Assembly (NCBI GenBank): GCA_020633075.1
Contig: JACKEI010000001.1
Location: 620,001 to 684,000, forward strand
Direction of reading: 5' to 3'
Source of the DNA: Sandaracinaceae bacterium
Lineage (GTDB): Bacteria > Myxococcota_A > Polyangia > Polyangiales > Houyiibacteriaceae
DNA: 64,000 nucleotides
Shown: positions 27,140-37,025 of the stretch, one piece after another
Numbering within the stretch: the first letter of the stretch is position 1
Layout of the letters: each line of letters begins with the position of its first letter
Notes under the pieces: generated by a model
The model's database searches: none
Seen by the model: the letters and a program-made list of their open reading frames with translations, nothing else
Told to the model about the DNA's origin: nothing
Made by a program: the position numbers and the translations under genes

Positions 27140-27762
27140 GGCGCCCCATCCAGCGCCATGGCCATGGCCAGGCCCAAGCCCAAGCAGAAGGTCATGCGCG
27201 CCAGGCTCTCGGCGTCGGCCGACGCGCCTACCGCGCTCCGCCCAAGGTCGTGCCCGTGCGCGGGGTGTTCGCCGCGGCGGGGTGTACGGCCGCGGCCTGC
27301 GCGCGCCACGGCCACCAGGCGCGCCAGGGCCGTTCCGCCGCCCAGCACGACCCCACCAACGAGGATCAACGCGCCCTGCTGCGCCCAGCGTCCCTCGTGT
27401 GCCGCGAACCCTTGCCGGTAGCGGGCGGCGCCTACGGCCATGACGAGCGCCGCACCGAGGAGGTCGAGCGCAGCGAGCAACGAGAGATGCGCCCGCGCGC
27501 CGGTCGAAGCCCGCGAGTCCAAGGCGACCTGCCAAGCGGCCCCGAGGTGGCGCAGCGCGGGCAACGTCACGTAGCTCGTCACCCCGGCGGCCACGCTCAC
27601 CACCACGACGCCGAACACGAGCCCGATGAGCACCTCGAAGGGGTCCTGAGCTTCCGCGATCCCGTCACCCACACCGGCCGTGAAGACCAGCGCGAAGGCG
27701 CTCCCCAAGATCGCCAGCGCGATCCTGCCCACATCCGCCGCGACCTGCTTCAGCAACGTCAT
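27136..27762 (-). CDS. multi-pass membrane protein of unknown function
   Basis: A 208-residue protein with about four hydrophobic helices (ALAILGSAFALVFTAGVG, VLIGLVFGVVVVSVAAGVTSYV, LSLLAALDLLGAALVMAVGAARY, LILVGGVVLGGGTALARLV) and a basic cytoplasmic-type loop before a hydrophobic C-terminus. It overlaps the zinc-ribbon gene by 4 bases. I do not recognise a family. Its frame is open far upstream, but that part lies opposite the next gene on the plus strand and is not taken as coding; the ATG beginning MTLLKQ is used. Confidence 0.65.
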   Translation of the reverse strand: MTLLKQVAADVGRIALAILGSAFALVFTAGVGDGIAEAQDPFEVLIGLVFGVVVVSVAAGVTSYVTLPALRHLGAAWQVALDSRASTGARAHLSLLAALDLLGAALVMAVGAARYRQGFAAHEGRWAQQGALILVGGVVLGGGTALARLVAVARAGRGRTPRRGEHPAHGHDLGRSAVGASADAESLARMTFCLGLGLAMAMALDGAP

Positions 27763-27816
27763 GTCGCGGGCCAGGCTACCACGGAGCGTGGAGTGAAAGA
27801 TCCGCTGTAAGGGGTC

Positions 27817-28923
27817 GTGCCGCTGCGTCGTTCCACGTCCGTGCCACCCTCGAACCAGCGCGCCCCCGGCCGCTCCGTGTGTCGCGCCCGCACCCAGCGG
27901 GCGCTCATGTTCGCGGTGGCGATGATGACGCTCGTCGTGCCGAAGGGCGTGCGCGCGCGGGCGGACACGCCGCACGAGGCAGCTCCGCCGCCCCCCGGGA
28001 TGACCGTGCAGGGGGAGGTGGACGTCGAGGACGCACGGGTGCGCGTCCGCTGTCGCACGGCGCGTCAGCGCTCCCGCTGCGCGGTGACCCTGAGCTTCGT
28101 CGTGCATGCGCGCGAGGCGGCCCACGTGACGCTCCCCGCTGTGGCCGGGGGCCGCGTGCAGGTGGACGGCGACGAGTGCGGTCCGCCGCGTCAGTGCGTC
28201 CTGCCGCTGGCTGGGGGCGAGCGGCGACGCATCACGGTGAGGACCCGGCGGGCCCTCTGGGAGACTCGCAGCGAGGGGCTCTACCTCGTCGCGGAGGCGG
28301 CCTGGACGCGGCACGCTCTCCTGGGTGAGTTTCAGCACATCCACCGGGGGAGCGCGGCGGAGCACCTGGCCCTGTTCGAGGGGCCGGGCTGGAGCTTGCG
28401 CGGCAGCTTCCGCGTCGACGCGCCGCCCGCGCGGCGCCTCACGGTATCGGTCGACGGCCAGAGGATGCCCGGGACCGTGGAGGCTCAGCTGAGCGCGCTG
28501 CCGTCGTCGCTCACGATCCACCTCGAGGCGCCGCGCGAGACGCCGCGTTGGCTCCGCCGTGGAGGGCCACTGTTCATGCTCGGGACGACCATGGGGTCCC
28601 AGCGCGGGTTCATCTGGCGGGCCGGCTACGAGGCGGGCTTCGGTCGTCACGGCTTCTTGCAGGGACTCGTGGAGACCGACTTTCGAGAGAGCGTCGCGCT
28701 GGTGTTGATGCTGGAGGCCGCGCTGATCTCGCCGCTGTACATCATCCCCAGCCTGTCCGCGGGGGCGGGCTTCCGTGTGGAGACGCGCGCGGGCCCGCAG
28801 GTCGCGCTCCGCTTCGCGCTCGGGGCCAACCTGGGCATGGGCATGGGCCTCCAGGCCACGCTCGACTGGGACGTCCGTGGGCGCCGCGCGACGACTGCGT
28901 TGGCCGGGCGGCTCGGTTTCTAG
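27817..28923 (+). CDS. secreted protein of unknown function
   Basis: Up to 368 residues starting from GTG. In-frame later starts (GTG at 27880, ATG at 27907) would leave a more normal signal peptide with core ALMFAVAMMTLVV and cleavage near ARADT. The mature part has a beta-rich domain (VQGEVDVEDARVRVRC, CAVTLSF, VDGDECGPPRQCVLPL) with a pair of cysteines. A C-terminal region of alternating glycine/hydrophobic residues (YIIPSLSAGAGFRVET, FALGANLGMGMGLQATLDWD) is compatible with outer-membrane beta strands. Divergent from the zinc-ribbon operon. Family unknown. Confidence 0.7.
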   Translation: MPLRRSTSVPPSNQRAPGRSVCRARTQRALMFAVAMMTLVVPKGVRARADTPHEAAPPPPGMTVQGEVDVEDARVRVRCRTARQRSRCAVTLSFVVHAREAAHVTLPAVAGGRVQVDGDECGPPRQCVLPLAGGERRRITVRTRRALWETRSEGLYLVAEAAWTRHALLGEFQHIHRGSAAEHLALFEGPGWSLRGSFRVDAPPARRLTVSVDGQRMPGTVEAQLSALPSSLTIHLEAPRETPRWLRRGGPLFMLGTTMGSQRGFIWRAGYEAGFGRHGFLQGLVETDFRESVALVLMLEAALISPLYIIPSLSAGAGFRVETRAGPQVALRFALGANLGMGMGLQATLDWDVRGRRATTALAGRLGF

Positions 28924-28974
28924 GGCTCCGGCGCTCGCGCCGAGGGGCGGCAGCGGTGGATCGGCTCGGATTCC

Positions 28975-29002
28975 TTGCTGAATTGCCAAATCGCGCTAGA
29001 AC
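28975..29002 (+). promoter_or_regulatory. candidate sigma-70 promoter of ndk
   Basis: TTGCTG, a 16-base spacer and TAGAAC, about 58 bases before the ndk ATG. This small AT-richer patch stands out against GC-rich flanks. Confidence 0.45.
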
Positions 29003-29059
29003 CCGCCCGATTTTGGCCGCCTCGAGGTGGCCTCGTTGGAACTGCAACAAGGATTACCC

Positions 29060-29479
29060 ATGGCTACGGAACGTACCTTCAGCATCATCAAGCCCGACGC
29101 CGTCGAGGCCAACAACGTCGGCAACATCCTCGCCATGATCGAGGGCGCCGGCCTCAAGATCAAGGCCATGCGCATGGTGCACCTCAGCCGCCCCATGGCG
29201 GAGGGCTTCTACGCGGTGCACAAGGAGCGCCCCTTCTTCGGTGAGCTGGTGGACTTCATGACGCGCGGCCCCGTGGTCGTGAGCGTGCTCGAGGGCGAGA
29301 ACGCCGTCGTGGCCTACCGCACCCTGATGGGCGCCACCAACCCGGCCAACGCCGACGCGGGCACCATCCGCAAGCAGTACGCCAAGGACATCGGCGAGAA
29401 CGCCGTGCACGGCTCCGACAGCCTCGAGAACGCCGGCATCGAGATCAACTACTTCTTCCCCGGCTACGAGCTGGGCTGA
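29060..29479 (+). CDS. ndk: nucleoside diphosphate kinase
   Basis: Transfers the gamma phosphate from ATP to nucleoside diphosphates through a phosphohistidine. The 139-residue length and motifs are canonical. Lys11 is in SIIKPDAVEANNVG, and the active-site His117 is in NAVHGSDSLENA. The C-terminal NYFFPGYELG is close to the proteobacterial NYFF end. A clear AAGGA ribosome binding site lies 6 bases before the ATG. It stands alone, with a candidate promoter upstream and a hairpin downstream. Confidence 0.97.
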   Translation: MATERTFSIIKPDAVEANNVGNILAMIEGAGLKIKAMRMVHLSRPMAEGFYAVHKERPFFGELVDFMTRGPVVVSVLEGENAVVAYRTLMGATNPANADAGTIRKQYAKDIGENAVHGSDSLENAGIEINYFFPGYELG

Positions 29480-29485
29480 GCGACC

Positions 29486-29509
29486 GCGCTCTGGCCAGCG
29501 TCAGAGCGC
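29486..29509. terminator. hairpin between ndk and the esterase gene
   Basis: Stem GCGCTCT / AGAGCGC with a 10-base loop between the converging stops; the 3' arm overlaps the last codons of the esterase gene. No T-run. Confidence 0.4.
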
Positions 29510-31141
29510 GTCCCAGACCGCACAGCGCGCCGCAGCGGCACCCGTCCCCGTCTCGACCGTCAGGTCCAGCACGAGGTGGTTGTCGTCTGCGGCGTTGTAC
29601 TTGGGCCACTGCGGGAGCCCCGGCGCTGAGGGGCGCCCGTCCCGCACGAACCCGCCCCAGTAGCCGCGGATGATCTCGTGCATCTGCTGCTCTTCCTCGT
29701 TGAAGCGACGGACGAAGGGGTTGGCGCGGTAACCGAAGACGAACTGCACCTCCGCCGCGTGGTACGCGCCGAGCGGGAACGCGGTCGGCAGCTGGAAGGC
29801 GGCGTTGGGGTAGCGGAAGTAGTACTCGTACATCTCCACTTGGCTGCCCAGCGCGATCGCGCTCGAGCGGGCCGAGCAGGTCAGGAGCTGGTCCCCGATG
29901 GCGTCGAAGTAGCGCGCGGTGGGGTCCTCGCCGTTCAGCGGGTAGGCGGCGATGACGGTGTCCGCATCCGCTCCGGGCCCGCCGACGAGCTCCGCGAGCG
30001 CCGCCTCGTAGTCGTCGGGGGCGATGACCACGTCGCTCAGCGCTGCGAAGACCCGGCCCTCGTTCTCGGTGAAGCCCACCAACACGGGCACGTCCGGCAC
30101 GTCGCCGGCCCGGAACGCGGCGCCGTAGGCGCGCGGCAAGATCTCGCCGTCGACCACGGGGCCCCAGAAGGCGGTGTCCTCGGTGCGCGTGAGGAAGTCC
30201 CGCGAGCCCGGCAGCGTCGCGAGGATGTCCGCCGCGCTGGCCGCTCGCAGGCACGCGCGCACCTCGCTGTCGGTGCCGCTGTCGCACGGGGTCGGCAGGG
30301 CAGCGGCGAAGCGCTCGCCCTGGGTCACGCCGTTGGCCAGCGTCATGGCGTCCTCACACGGGCCGCTCTCGACGATGGCGCCGTGGAACAGCCCCTGGCT
30401 GCGCGGCGACACGAGGTGCGCGCACACGCTGATGCCGCCGGCGGACTGGCCAGCGATCGTGACCCTCGTGGGGTCACCGCCGAAGGCGCGGATGTTGTCG
30501 CGCACCCACTCGAGCGCGAACACCTGGTCCAAGAAGCCGTAGTTGCCGCTCACGCCGTCGGCGGACTCGCTGCTGAGCGCGGGGTGCGCGAGGAAGCCGA
30601 GAGCGCCCAGGCGGTAGTTCATGCTGACCACCACGACCCCCTCTTCACGCGCGAGGATGTCGCCCACCGTGCCGCCGTCGGTCTGCACGCCTTCGCCCAG
30701 CGTGAAGCCGCCGCCGTGGATCCACACCAGCACGGGGGCCCCGCGCGCGGGCACCTCCGCGGGCACGTGCACGTTCACGAACAGACAGTCTTCCTCCGTT
30801 TGTGCGCCCAAGATGGGGACCACCTGTGGGCAGGCACGCGGCCGCTGTGTCGTCGCGAGCGGTGCAGTCCACGCGGTCGGTGCGCTGGGAGGGGCGAAGC
30901 GCAGCGGGCCCGTAGGGGGCGCTGCATAGGGGATGCCCAAGAACCCGACGAAGCCGTCCCCCGCCGTGCCGACCACCGGACCATGCGTCGTCATGACCTC
31001 GGTCGGCGCGGCGACCGGGGCAGGCTGCGCGTCCGAGCATCCCGCGTGCAGCAGCGCGAGCAAGCCCACGCTCGCGGCGTGCGCGACCGCATTGCAGCGG
31101 GAGAGGTGGCGGCATGAGCGATCGTTGCGAGGCAGCTTCAT
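29501..31141 (-). CDS. carboxylesterase type B lipoprotein
   Basis: Serine esterase of the cholinesterase/para-nitrobenzyl esterase fold, 546 residues. The lipobox is LLHAGC (Cys35), so it is lipid-anchored and secreted. It has the type-B start FLGIPYAAPP, the EDCLFVNVHVP segment, oxyanion loop HGGGF (142-146), the nucleophile Ser233 in AGQSAGG, and the acid in FTENEGRVF. The catalytic histidine is probably in YHAAEVQFVFG. The natural substrate cannot be read; extracellular ester or lipid hydrolysis is likely. It is divergent from the CARDB lipoprotein gene. Confidence 0.9.
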   Translation of the reverse strand: MKLPRNDRSCRHLSRCNAVAHAASVGLLALLHAGCSDAQPAPVAAPTEVMTTHGPVVGTAGDGFVGFLGIPYAAPPTGPLRFAPPSAPTAWTAPLATTQRPRACPQVVPILGAQTEEDCLFVNVHVPAEVPARGAPVLVWIHGGGFTLGEGVQTDGGTVGDILAREEGVVVVSMNYRLGALGFLAHPALSSESADGVSGNYGFLDQVFALEWVRDNIRAFGGDPTRVTIAGQSAGGISVCAHLVSPRSQGLFHGAIVESGPCEDAMTLANGVTQGERFAAALPTPCDSGTDSEVRACLRAASAADILATLPGSRDFLTRTEDTAFWGPVVDGEILPRAYGAAFRAGDVPDVPVLVGFTENEGRVFAALSDVVIAPDDYEAALAELVGGPGADADTVIAAYPLNGEDPTARYFDAIGDQLLTCSARSSAIALGSQVEMYEYYFRYPNAAFQLPTAFPLGAYHAAEVQFVFGYRANPFVRRFNEEEQQMHEIIRGYWGGFVRDGRPSAPGLPQWPKYNAADDNHLVLDLTVETGTGAAAARCAVWDAL

Positions 31142-31424
31142 CGGACGAGCATACCGCTGCCGGCGTGCGAGGGGTGCGCATACGCGCAGCGTCAAGATCA
31201 TGGAGGCCTGCGTCGCGGGAACGCGCCTGCAAGCGAACCCGGTTTTCGCCGCTCAGCGCATCTCGACGCCCTCTTCGTCCTTGATCATCCGCAGGGTCGC
31301 AGAAGTACACGGGGTCGCCTGTCTTCCGCGTGAAGGCCTGGTGCTGTATGGCTCACGGTGGCGCGTAGAGGGGGCCCGTGCGACACTGCCCGCACTGTCC
31401 GGGAAGCCTACGAGGGGAGCAACA
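31142..31424. other. longest intergenic stretch, divergent, no gene seen
   Basis: Lies between the divergent esterase and CARDB genes and should carry both promoters; I could not pick convincing -35/-10 pairs. On the minus strand around 31257-31310 a short frame reads LRMIKDEEGVEMR before a stop, vaguely like an M24 peptidase linker, but it is too short to call a pseudogene. Confidence 0.4.
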
Positions 31425-33548
31425 GTGCAACGAGTCGTCGCAGTGCGGGTGAGTGGTTGGTCGGTGGCGTTGAGCATGACGCTGGTCTTGGCATGTGGTG
31501 GGTCCGACACGGGAGGCGCCGACTGTGGCGCGGTGATGTGCGCGCAGGACCTCTGTGCCGGCGTCACGTGTGGCAGCGGCCAGGTGTGCGCCCCGAACAC
31601 CGGCCTGTGCGTGGCGTGCTCGGATCAGGGTGCTGGCTGCCCGGCGGGTCCTTGCAGCGTGAACAACGGCGGCTGCGACCCCCTCACCCAGTGCACCTCG
31701 GGCAGCAACAACATGCCGCTCTGTGGCGACTGCCCAACCGGCTACGTAGGCACGGGAGCGAGCGGCTGTGTGGTGGACGAGCCGGATCAGCCCGATCTGA
31801 CGGTGGCGGTGGACCTCATCACGTTCACGGAGCAGGGCGTGCAGGTGGACTTCACCGTCACGAACGCCGGTGCAGCCTCGACGGGCGCCACCGTCCGTGG
31901 GCGCTTCATTGACCAGGCGCCTCAGGCGCCCGCCGTGGATGACACCGGTGGGACGGATTTCGACGTGGCCGTGCCCGCCCTCGAAGCCAACGCCAGCGAG
32001 TCGTTCCGGAGCATCCTGCCCTGGACCACGACGGATCAGACGGGGCAGGCGTGGCTGATCGTGGACAGCGCGGCCACGCTCGACGAGAGCGACGAAGCCA
32101 ACAACGTCTCGCCCGGCTTTGCGTGGGGCCTGCCGGACCTGAGGGTGGAGCTGACGAGCATCGCGCTCGCGGGCGGCTCGAACGTCCGCGCGTACTACGA
32201 CGTGATCAACGACGGGCTCAGCCCCGTGTCGGGCTCGCTGCGCGTCGCGTTCTGGCAGGACCTCGCGTTTCCGCCCTCGCCCGCCAACACGGCCACCAGC
32301 ACGCAGTTCCTCACGCTGAACGCGCCCCTTCCGGGCCTGGGCGGACGCGCGGCGCACGACCTCGCGTTCTCGGTCACTCTCGGCGGCGGGAGGGGCTACG
32401 TGCGCGTGAACTCCAACGAGCTCGTGCCCGAGTTCACGACGTCCAACAACACCAGCGGCGCCGTCTTCTGGGGCACTGGCGACCGCCCCGACCTGCGCGT
32501 GAGCATCCAGTCGGTGACACCCACCACGGGCCCCTCGGCGACCATCGCGTTCACCGTGCACAACGACGGCCCGCAACCGGCCTCCCCGTCCACCTTCTAC
32601 GTGCGGGCCCTCAACGCGGCCTCGCCCCCGAGCGCCGCGGCCTTCGGCGGCAACCACCTGGTGGCCACGGTGGGCACCATTCCGCCCGGCGGGAGCGTCG
32701 CGACCAGCGTCGTGGCCAGCATCTTTGCGGCGGCGAGCGGCACGCTCTACCTGCTCGCGGACACCAGCCCAAGCTCGAGCAACGGCAACGTCTCCGAGTC
32801 GAACGAGTTCAACAACGTGAGCCCAGGGTTCATGTGGGGCACGAACGTGCCGCGGCCCGACCTGACGGTCATGCTGGACAGCATCAGCGACCTCGGGAAC
32901 GGTACCGCCACGGTCACGTACACTCTCCGCAACATGGGCATGGCCTCGGTCGACGGGGGCAGCGTGAGCATCGACTTCTACGAGAACCTGATGACCGCGC
33001 CCACCGGCAGCACGCCCTCTCAGGCGACCTTCGGCGCGCCCGGGGGCACGATCGCGGCGGGCGGCCAGGTCAGCGGCGCCGCCACGGTGCCGATCGGGTG
33101 CCGGATCGCGCGCTCGTTTCTCTACGTGGACCGCAGCTCTCAGATCGCAGAGTCGAACGAGGCCAACAACGCGAGCATCGGGGTCAACCGCACGCCCCCC
33201 GCCCCCAGCCCCGACCTCCGGGTGAGCGTCCAGCAGATCGACGTGGACGGCAACGGCAACGCCTCACGGGTGTACTACCGAGTCGACAACATCGGCGCGG
33301 GCGTCTCGGACGGATGCCAGCTCGCGCTCTACCTCTACCCGAACGCGTCCACGGCCCCAGGTCCGGGCGACGCGACCGAACACATCGTGGCGACCCCGAC
33401 CACGCCCATCCCGCCCGCGGGGAGTCGGAGCGGCAGCTTCCCCGTGAGCGGCCTCCCAGCCGGCACCTTCTACGTCATCGTGAACCGGGAGGGGCGCATC
33501 CCGGAGACGACCCTCGGCAACAACACCAGCGCCGCCACGTCCTGGTAG
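31425..33548 (+). CDS. lipoprotein with cysteine-rich N-terminus and five CARDB-like domains
   Basis: A 707-residue secreted lipoprotein. Start GTG has an AGGGGAG ribosome binding site 5 bases upstream; the lipobox is LVLAC followed by GGSD. A Cys-rich EGF-like region (about residues 30-115) comes first. Five beta-sandwich CARDB-type domains follow, each opening with PDL(T/R)V and closing with an ESNEFNN or similar NNVSPGF segment. Such repeats hold cell-surface proteins together or bind other proteins; there is no catalytic motif. A frame open much further upstream is not used because the lipoprotein signal sets the start. Confidence 0.85.
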   Translation: MQRVVAVRVSGWSVALSMTLVLACGGSDTGGADCGAVMCAQDLCAGVTCGSGQVCAPNTGLCVACSDQGAGCPAGPCSVNNGGCDPLTQCTSGSNNMPLCGDCPTGYVGTGASGCVVDEPDQPDLTVAVDLITFTEQGVQVDFTVTNAGAASTGATVRGRFIDQAPQAPAVDDTGGTDFDVAVPALEANASESFRSILPWTTTDQTGQAWLIVDSAATLDESDEANNVSPGFAWGLPDLRVELTSIALAGGSNVRAYYDVINDGLSPVSGSLRVAFWQDLAFPPSPANTATSTQFLTLNAPLPGLGGRAAHDLAFSVTLGGGRGYVRVNSNELVPEFTTSNNTSGAVFWGTGDRPDLRVSIQSVTPTTGPSATIAFTVHNDGPQPASPSTFYVRALNAASPPSAAAFGGNHLVATVGTIPPGGSVATSVVASIFAAASGTLYLLADTSPSSSNGNVSESNEFNNVSPGFMWGTNVPRPDLTVMLDSISDLGNGTATVTYTLRNMGMASVDGGSVSIDFYENLMTAPTGSTPSQATFGAPGGTIAAGGQVSGAATVPIGCRIARSFLYVDRSSQIAESNEANNASIGVNRTPPAPSPDLRVSVQQIDVDGNGNASRVYYRVDNIGAGVSDGCQLALYLYPNASTAPGPGDATEHIVATPTTPIPPAGSRSGSFPVSGLPAGTFYVIVNREGRIPETTLGNNTSAATSW

Positions 33549-33739
33549 TCGCCCACGAAGGGCGGTCCTGTCAGCGCCGGCGACGCACGCGGGACGGACA
33601 CGCTCGCGCTCGAGTTAGTCGAACAGGCAACCGCTCCCTCGAACCGGTGCGTTCAGCTGCAATGAGTGGGTAGATGCGCGCGGTGCGCGAGTTCCCCTGT
33701 TCCCTAAACGAGGCGTCGGCGCCTGAACGTGCTAGCGGA

Positions 33740-34768
33740 CTAGTCTTCGACGACCAAGGCCCCGCGCTGCCGCCTGACGCTCGCGGCCAGCGAGAGCTGC
33801 GAGCGCGCCCGCACGAGGTTGTGCTCGCCGCGCGACCCGAAGCGGGCGCTATCCCAGCCGAAGTACGACTCACGCAGGGCGTCCGCGCAGAAGCGCGCCG
33901 ACAGCTCGAGGGCGATGGTCTCGAGCCCCGCCGGCAGGGCGCGACGCTCCGCCGCGGTCAGGACGTCCTCGGCGGCCTCCACGTAGGCGCCCGTGGCGGC
34001 GCGGTAGAGCCCGAGGTCCAGCTCCGCGCGCGGGTCGGACTCGCCGAGGGGGTTGCACCATGAGCGCAGGGCGTCGCCCATCTCGGCAGCCAGCGTGTCA
34101 TGCGCCATGGTGTCGAGGTCCAGGATGGCCAGCGCTTCAGCGCTGCCCCGCACGAACATCAGGTTGGTGACCTTGAGGTCGCCGTGGATGATGCGCGTCG
34201 GCAGCGGGCCCAGCGGGGGCAGCTGCGCCCCATGCTCCAAGATGGCGCGCGCTACAGGGAGCACGTCAGCAAAGCGTGGGTGCGTCTCGCAGTCGCGCAG
34301 CGTCGCCGCCAGGAAGGCCAGGTGCCGCGGCGTGTCGTGCGGCCCGGGTCGGGTGAACGCAAAGCGGTGCTCGAAGCCGTCGAGCGCACGGTGAAAGTGC
34401 GCCACGAGCGCCGCCATGGACGCCACGCGCGCCTCGCTGTGCACCTCGCTGACGACCTCACCGTCGATGTACGTGAGCACGCGGTAGACACCGTCAGCCG
34501 TCTCCGCGCAGAGGGCGCCCGCCGCGGTCGGCACCAGCCTCGGGGTGAGGACCCCGCGCTCCGCCAGGCGCGCCGTGATGGCGGCGATGTCCTGGTGCAC
34601 CGCGGGCGTGAAGATCGGGTTCACGCGCTGCAGCACGAAGCGGCCGCCTTCTGCCGTGTCCACCTGCCAGGTCTGGTTGATCAGGCCCACGGTGATGGGC
34701 GTCAGCGCGGCGCCCTGCATCCCGAAGGCTGCAAGCGCCGTCTCGGCCGCGCTCCCCGACGCGCTCAC
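33740..34768 (-). CDS. phosphotransferase of the APH/choline kinase fold, NahK-like
   Basis: A 342-residue kinase. The N-terminus has the GLINQTWQV..GGRFVLQRVNPIF pattern found in N-acetylhexosamine 1-kinase (NahK)-type proteins. The catalytic loop is IIHGDLKVTNLMF and the metal Asp is in AILDLDTM, so it appears active. It starts with GTG inside the last codons of ttcA (GTGA overlap), so it is translationally coupled to a tRNA thiolase, an unexpected pairing. The substrate is likely a sugar or small alcohol; it cannot be fixed from sequence. Confidence 0.82.
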   Translation of the reverse strand: MSASGSAAETALAAFGMQGAALTPITVGLINQTWQVDTAEGGRFVLQRVNPIFTPAVHQDIAAITARLAERGVLTPRLVPTAAGALCAETADGVYRVLTYIDGEVVSEVHSEARVASMAALVAHFHRALDGFEHRFAFTRPGPHDTPRHLAFLAATLRDCETHPRFADVLPVARAILEHGAQLPPLGPLPTRIIHGDLKVTNLMFVRGSAEALAILDLDTMAHDTLAAEMGDALRSWCNPLGESDPRAELDLGLYRAATGAYVEAAEDVLTAAERRALPAGLETIALELSARFCADALRESYFGWDSARFGSRGEHNLVRARSQLSLAASVRRQRGALVVED

Positions 34769-35613
34769 CGCAGCACCGTCAGCCGGGGCTTCGCGTCGGC
34801 GTGCTGCACCGTCGGGCGGGCCTCCGCCTTCGGGCGAATGTCCTCGGGGCGCGCGGCCCAGGCGGCCTGCACGTCGCGGTCCAGCAGGTGCGTGGGCCGC
34901 ACGTTGCGCAGCGACTGCAGCATCACGGAGCGCACGTCGGGGTGCTTCGCCTCCATCGCGCTCAGCAGGTCCTTCATCTGCTCCCGCTGCAGCCCCTCCT
35001 GCGAGCCGCACAGGTTGCAGGGCAAGATGGGGAAGGCCAGCGCCTCGGCCAGCTCGGCGATGCGCGCCTCGGCACACTCGATCAGCGGGCGGATGACCTG
35101 GAAGCGCCCGTCGTCGGTGGTGTACTGCGCGGGCATGGCCTGCAGCTTCCCGCTGAAGAAGGTGTTCATCAGGAAGGTCTCGAGCGCGTCGTCACGGTGG
35201 TGCCCGAGCGCGATCTTGTTGCAGCCCAGCCGCTCGGCGGCCGTGTAGAGAATGCCCCGCCGCAGGCGCGAGCACAGCGAGCAGTAGGTGCTGGAGGAGT
35301 CCAGGCGGTCCGTGACGACGGTGTACGTGTCCTCGCGCAGGATCTCGTAGGGGTAGCCGCTCGCCGCGAGCCAGGCCTCGAGGGCCGTCCCGTCGTACCC
35401 CGGCTGCACCTGGTCCAGGTGCACCGCGATGAGCTCGATGGGGAAGGGCAGGCGGGGCTTCAGCTGATGCAGCAAGTGCAGCAGCGTGTAGCTGTCCTTG
35501 CCGCCGCTGATGGCCACCATCACGCGGTCGCCCGGCGCCAGCAGCTCGTACTGTTCGCACGTGCTCTTCATGCTGCGGTACAGGAGCTTCTCGATGCGTC
35601 GGGCGTCGGACAT
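34765..35613 (-). CDS. ttcA: tRNA 2-thiocytidine biosynthesis protein (TtcA/TtuA family)
   Basis: Adenylates and thiolates tRNA (C32 in TtcA). The 282-residue protein has the PP-loop SGGKDS (36-41), a CxxC at 111-114 (CSLC) and a second at 199-202 (CNLC). Together these are the Fe-S cluster ligands of the TtcA class. GHHRDDALETFLMN is also diagnostic. It is divergent from rlmN with an 81-base gap, so two RNA-modifying Fe-S enzymes share a promoter region. The residue-32 target is assumed by homology. Confidence 0.9.
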   Translation of the reverse strand: MSDARRIEKLLYRSMKSTCEQYELLAPGDRVMVAISGGKDSYTLLHLLHQLKPRLPFPIELIAVHLDQVQPGYDGTALEAWLAASGYPYEILREDTYTVVTDRLDSSSTYCSLCSRLRRGILYTAAERLGCNKIALGHHRDDALETFLMNTFFSGKLQAMPAQYTTDDGRFQVIRPLIECAEARIAELAEALAFPILPCNLCGSQEGLQREQMKDLLSAMEAKHPDVRSVMLQSLRNVRPTHLLDRDVQAAWAARPEDIRPKAEARPTVQHADAKPRLTVLR

Positions 35614-35694
35614 GGCGGCAAGGATGACGCGCGATGGCCCGTCGCGCAGCCCGGCTGGTTGCCGGGAGGGGCCGCGTCTGCCATTTCGACACGC

Positions 35695-36864
<1,170 letters not shown>

Positions 36865-37025
36865 CGGTCTGTCGACGACGCTGCCGCCCAACCTCGCCCT
36901 CGCCTCCGAGCCGGACTTCGCCACGGAGCACTCGCGCCATCCGGGCCCTCGCGGCATGCAGGTGCTCCTTCGTCCGGCGTAGCAGCTAGGCGGCTCGCGG
37001 GCGGTGCTGCTACGCTGCCGGCCGC

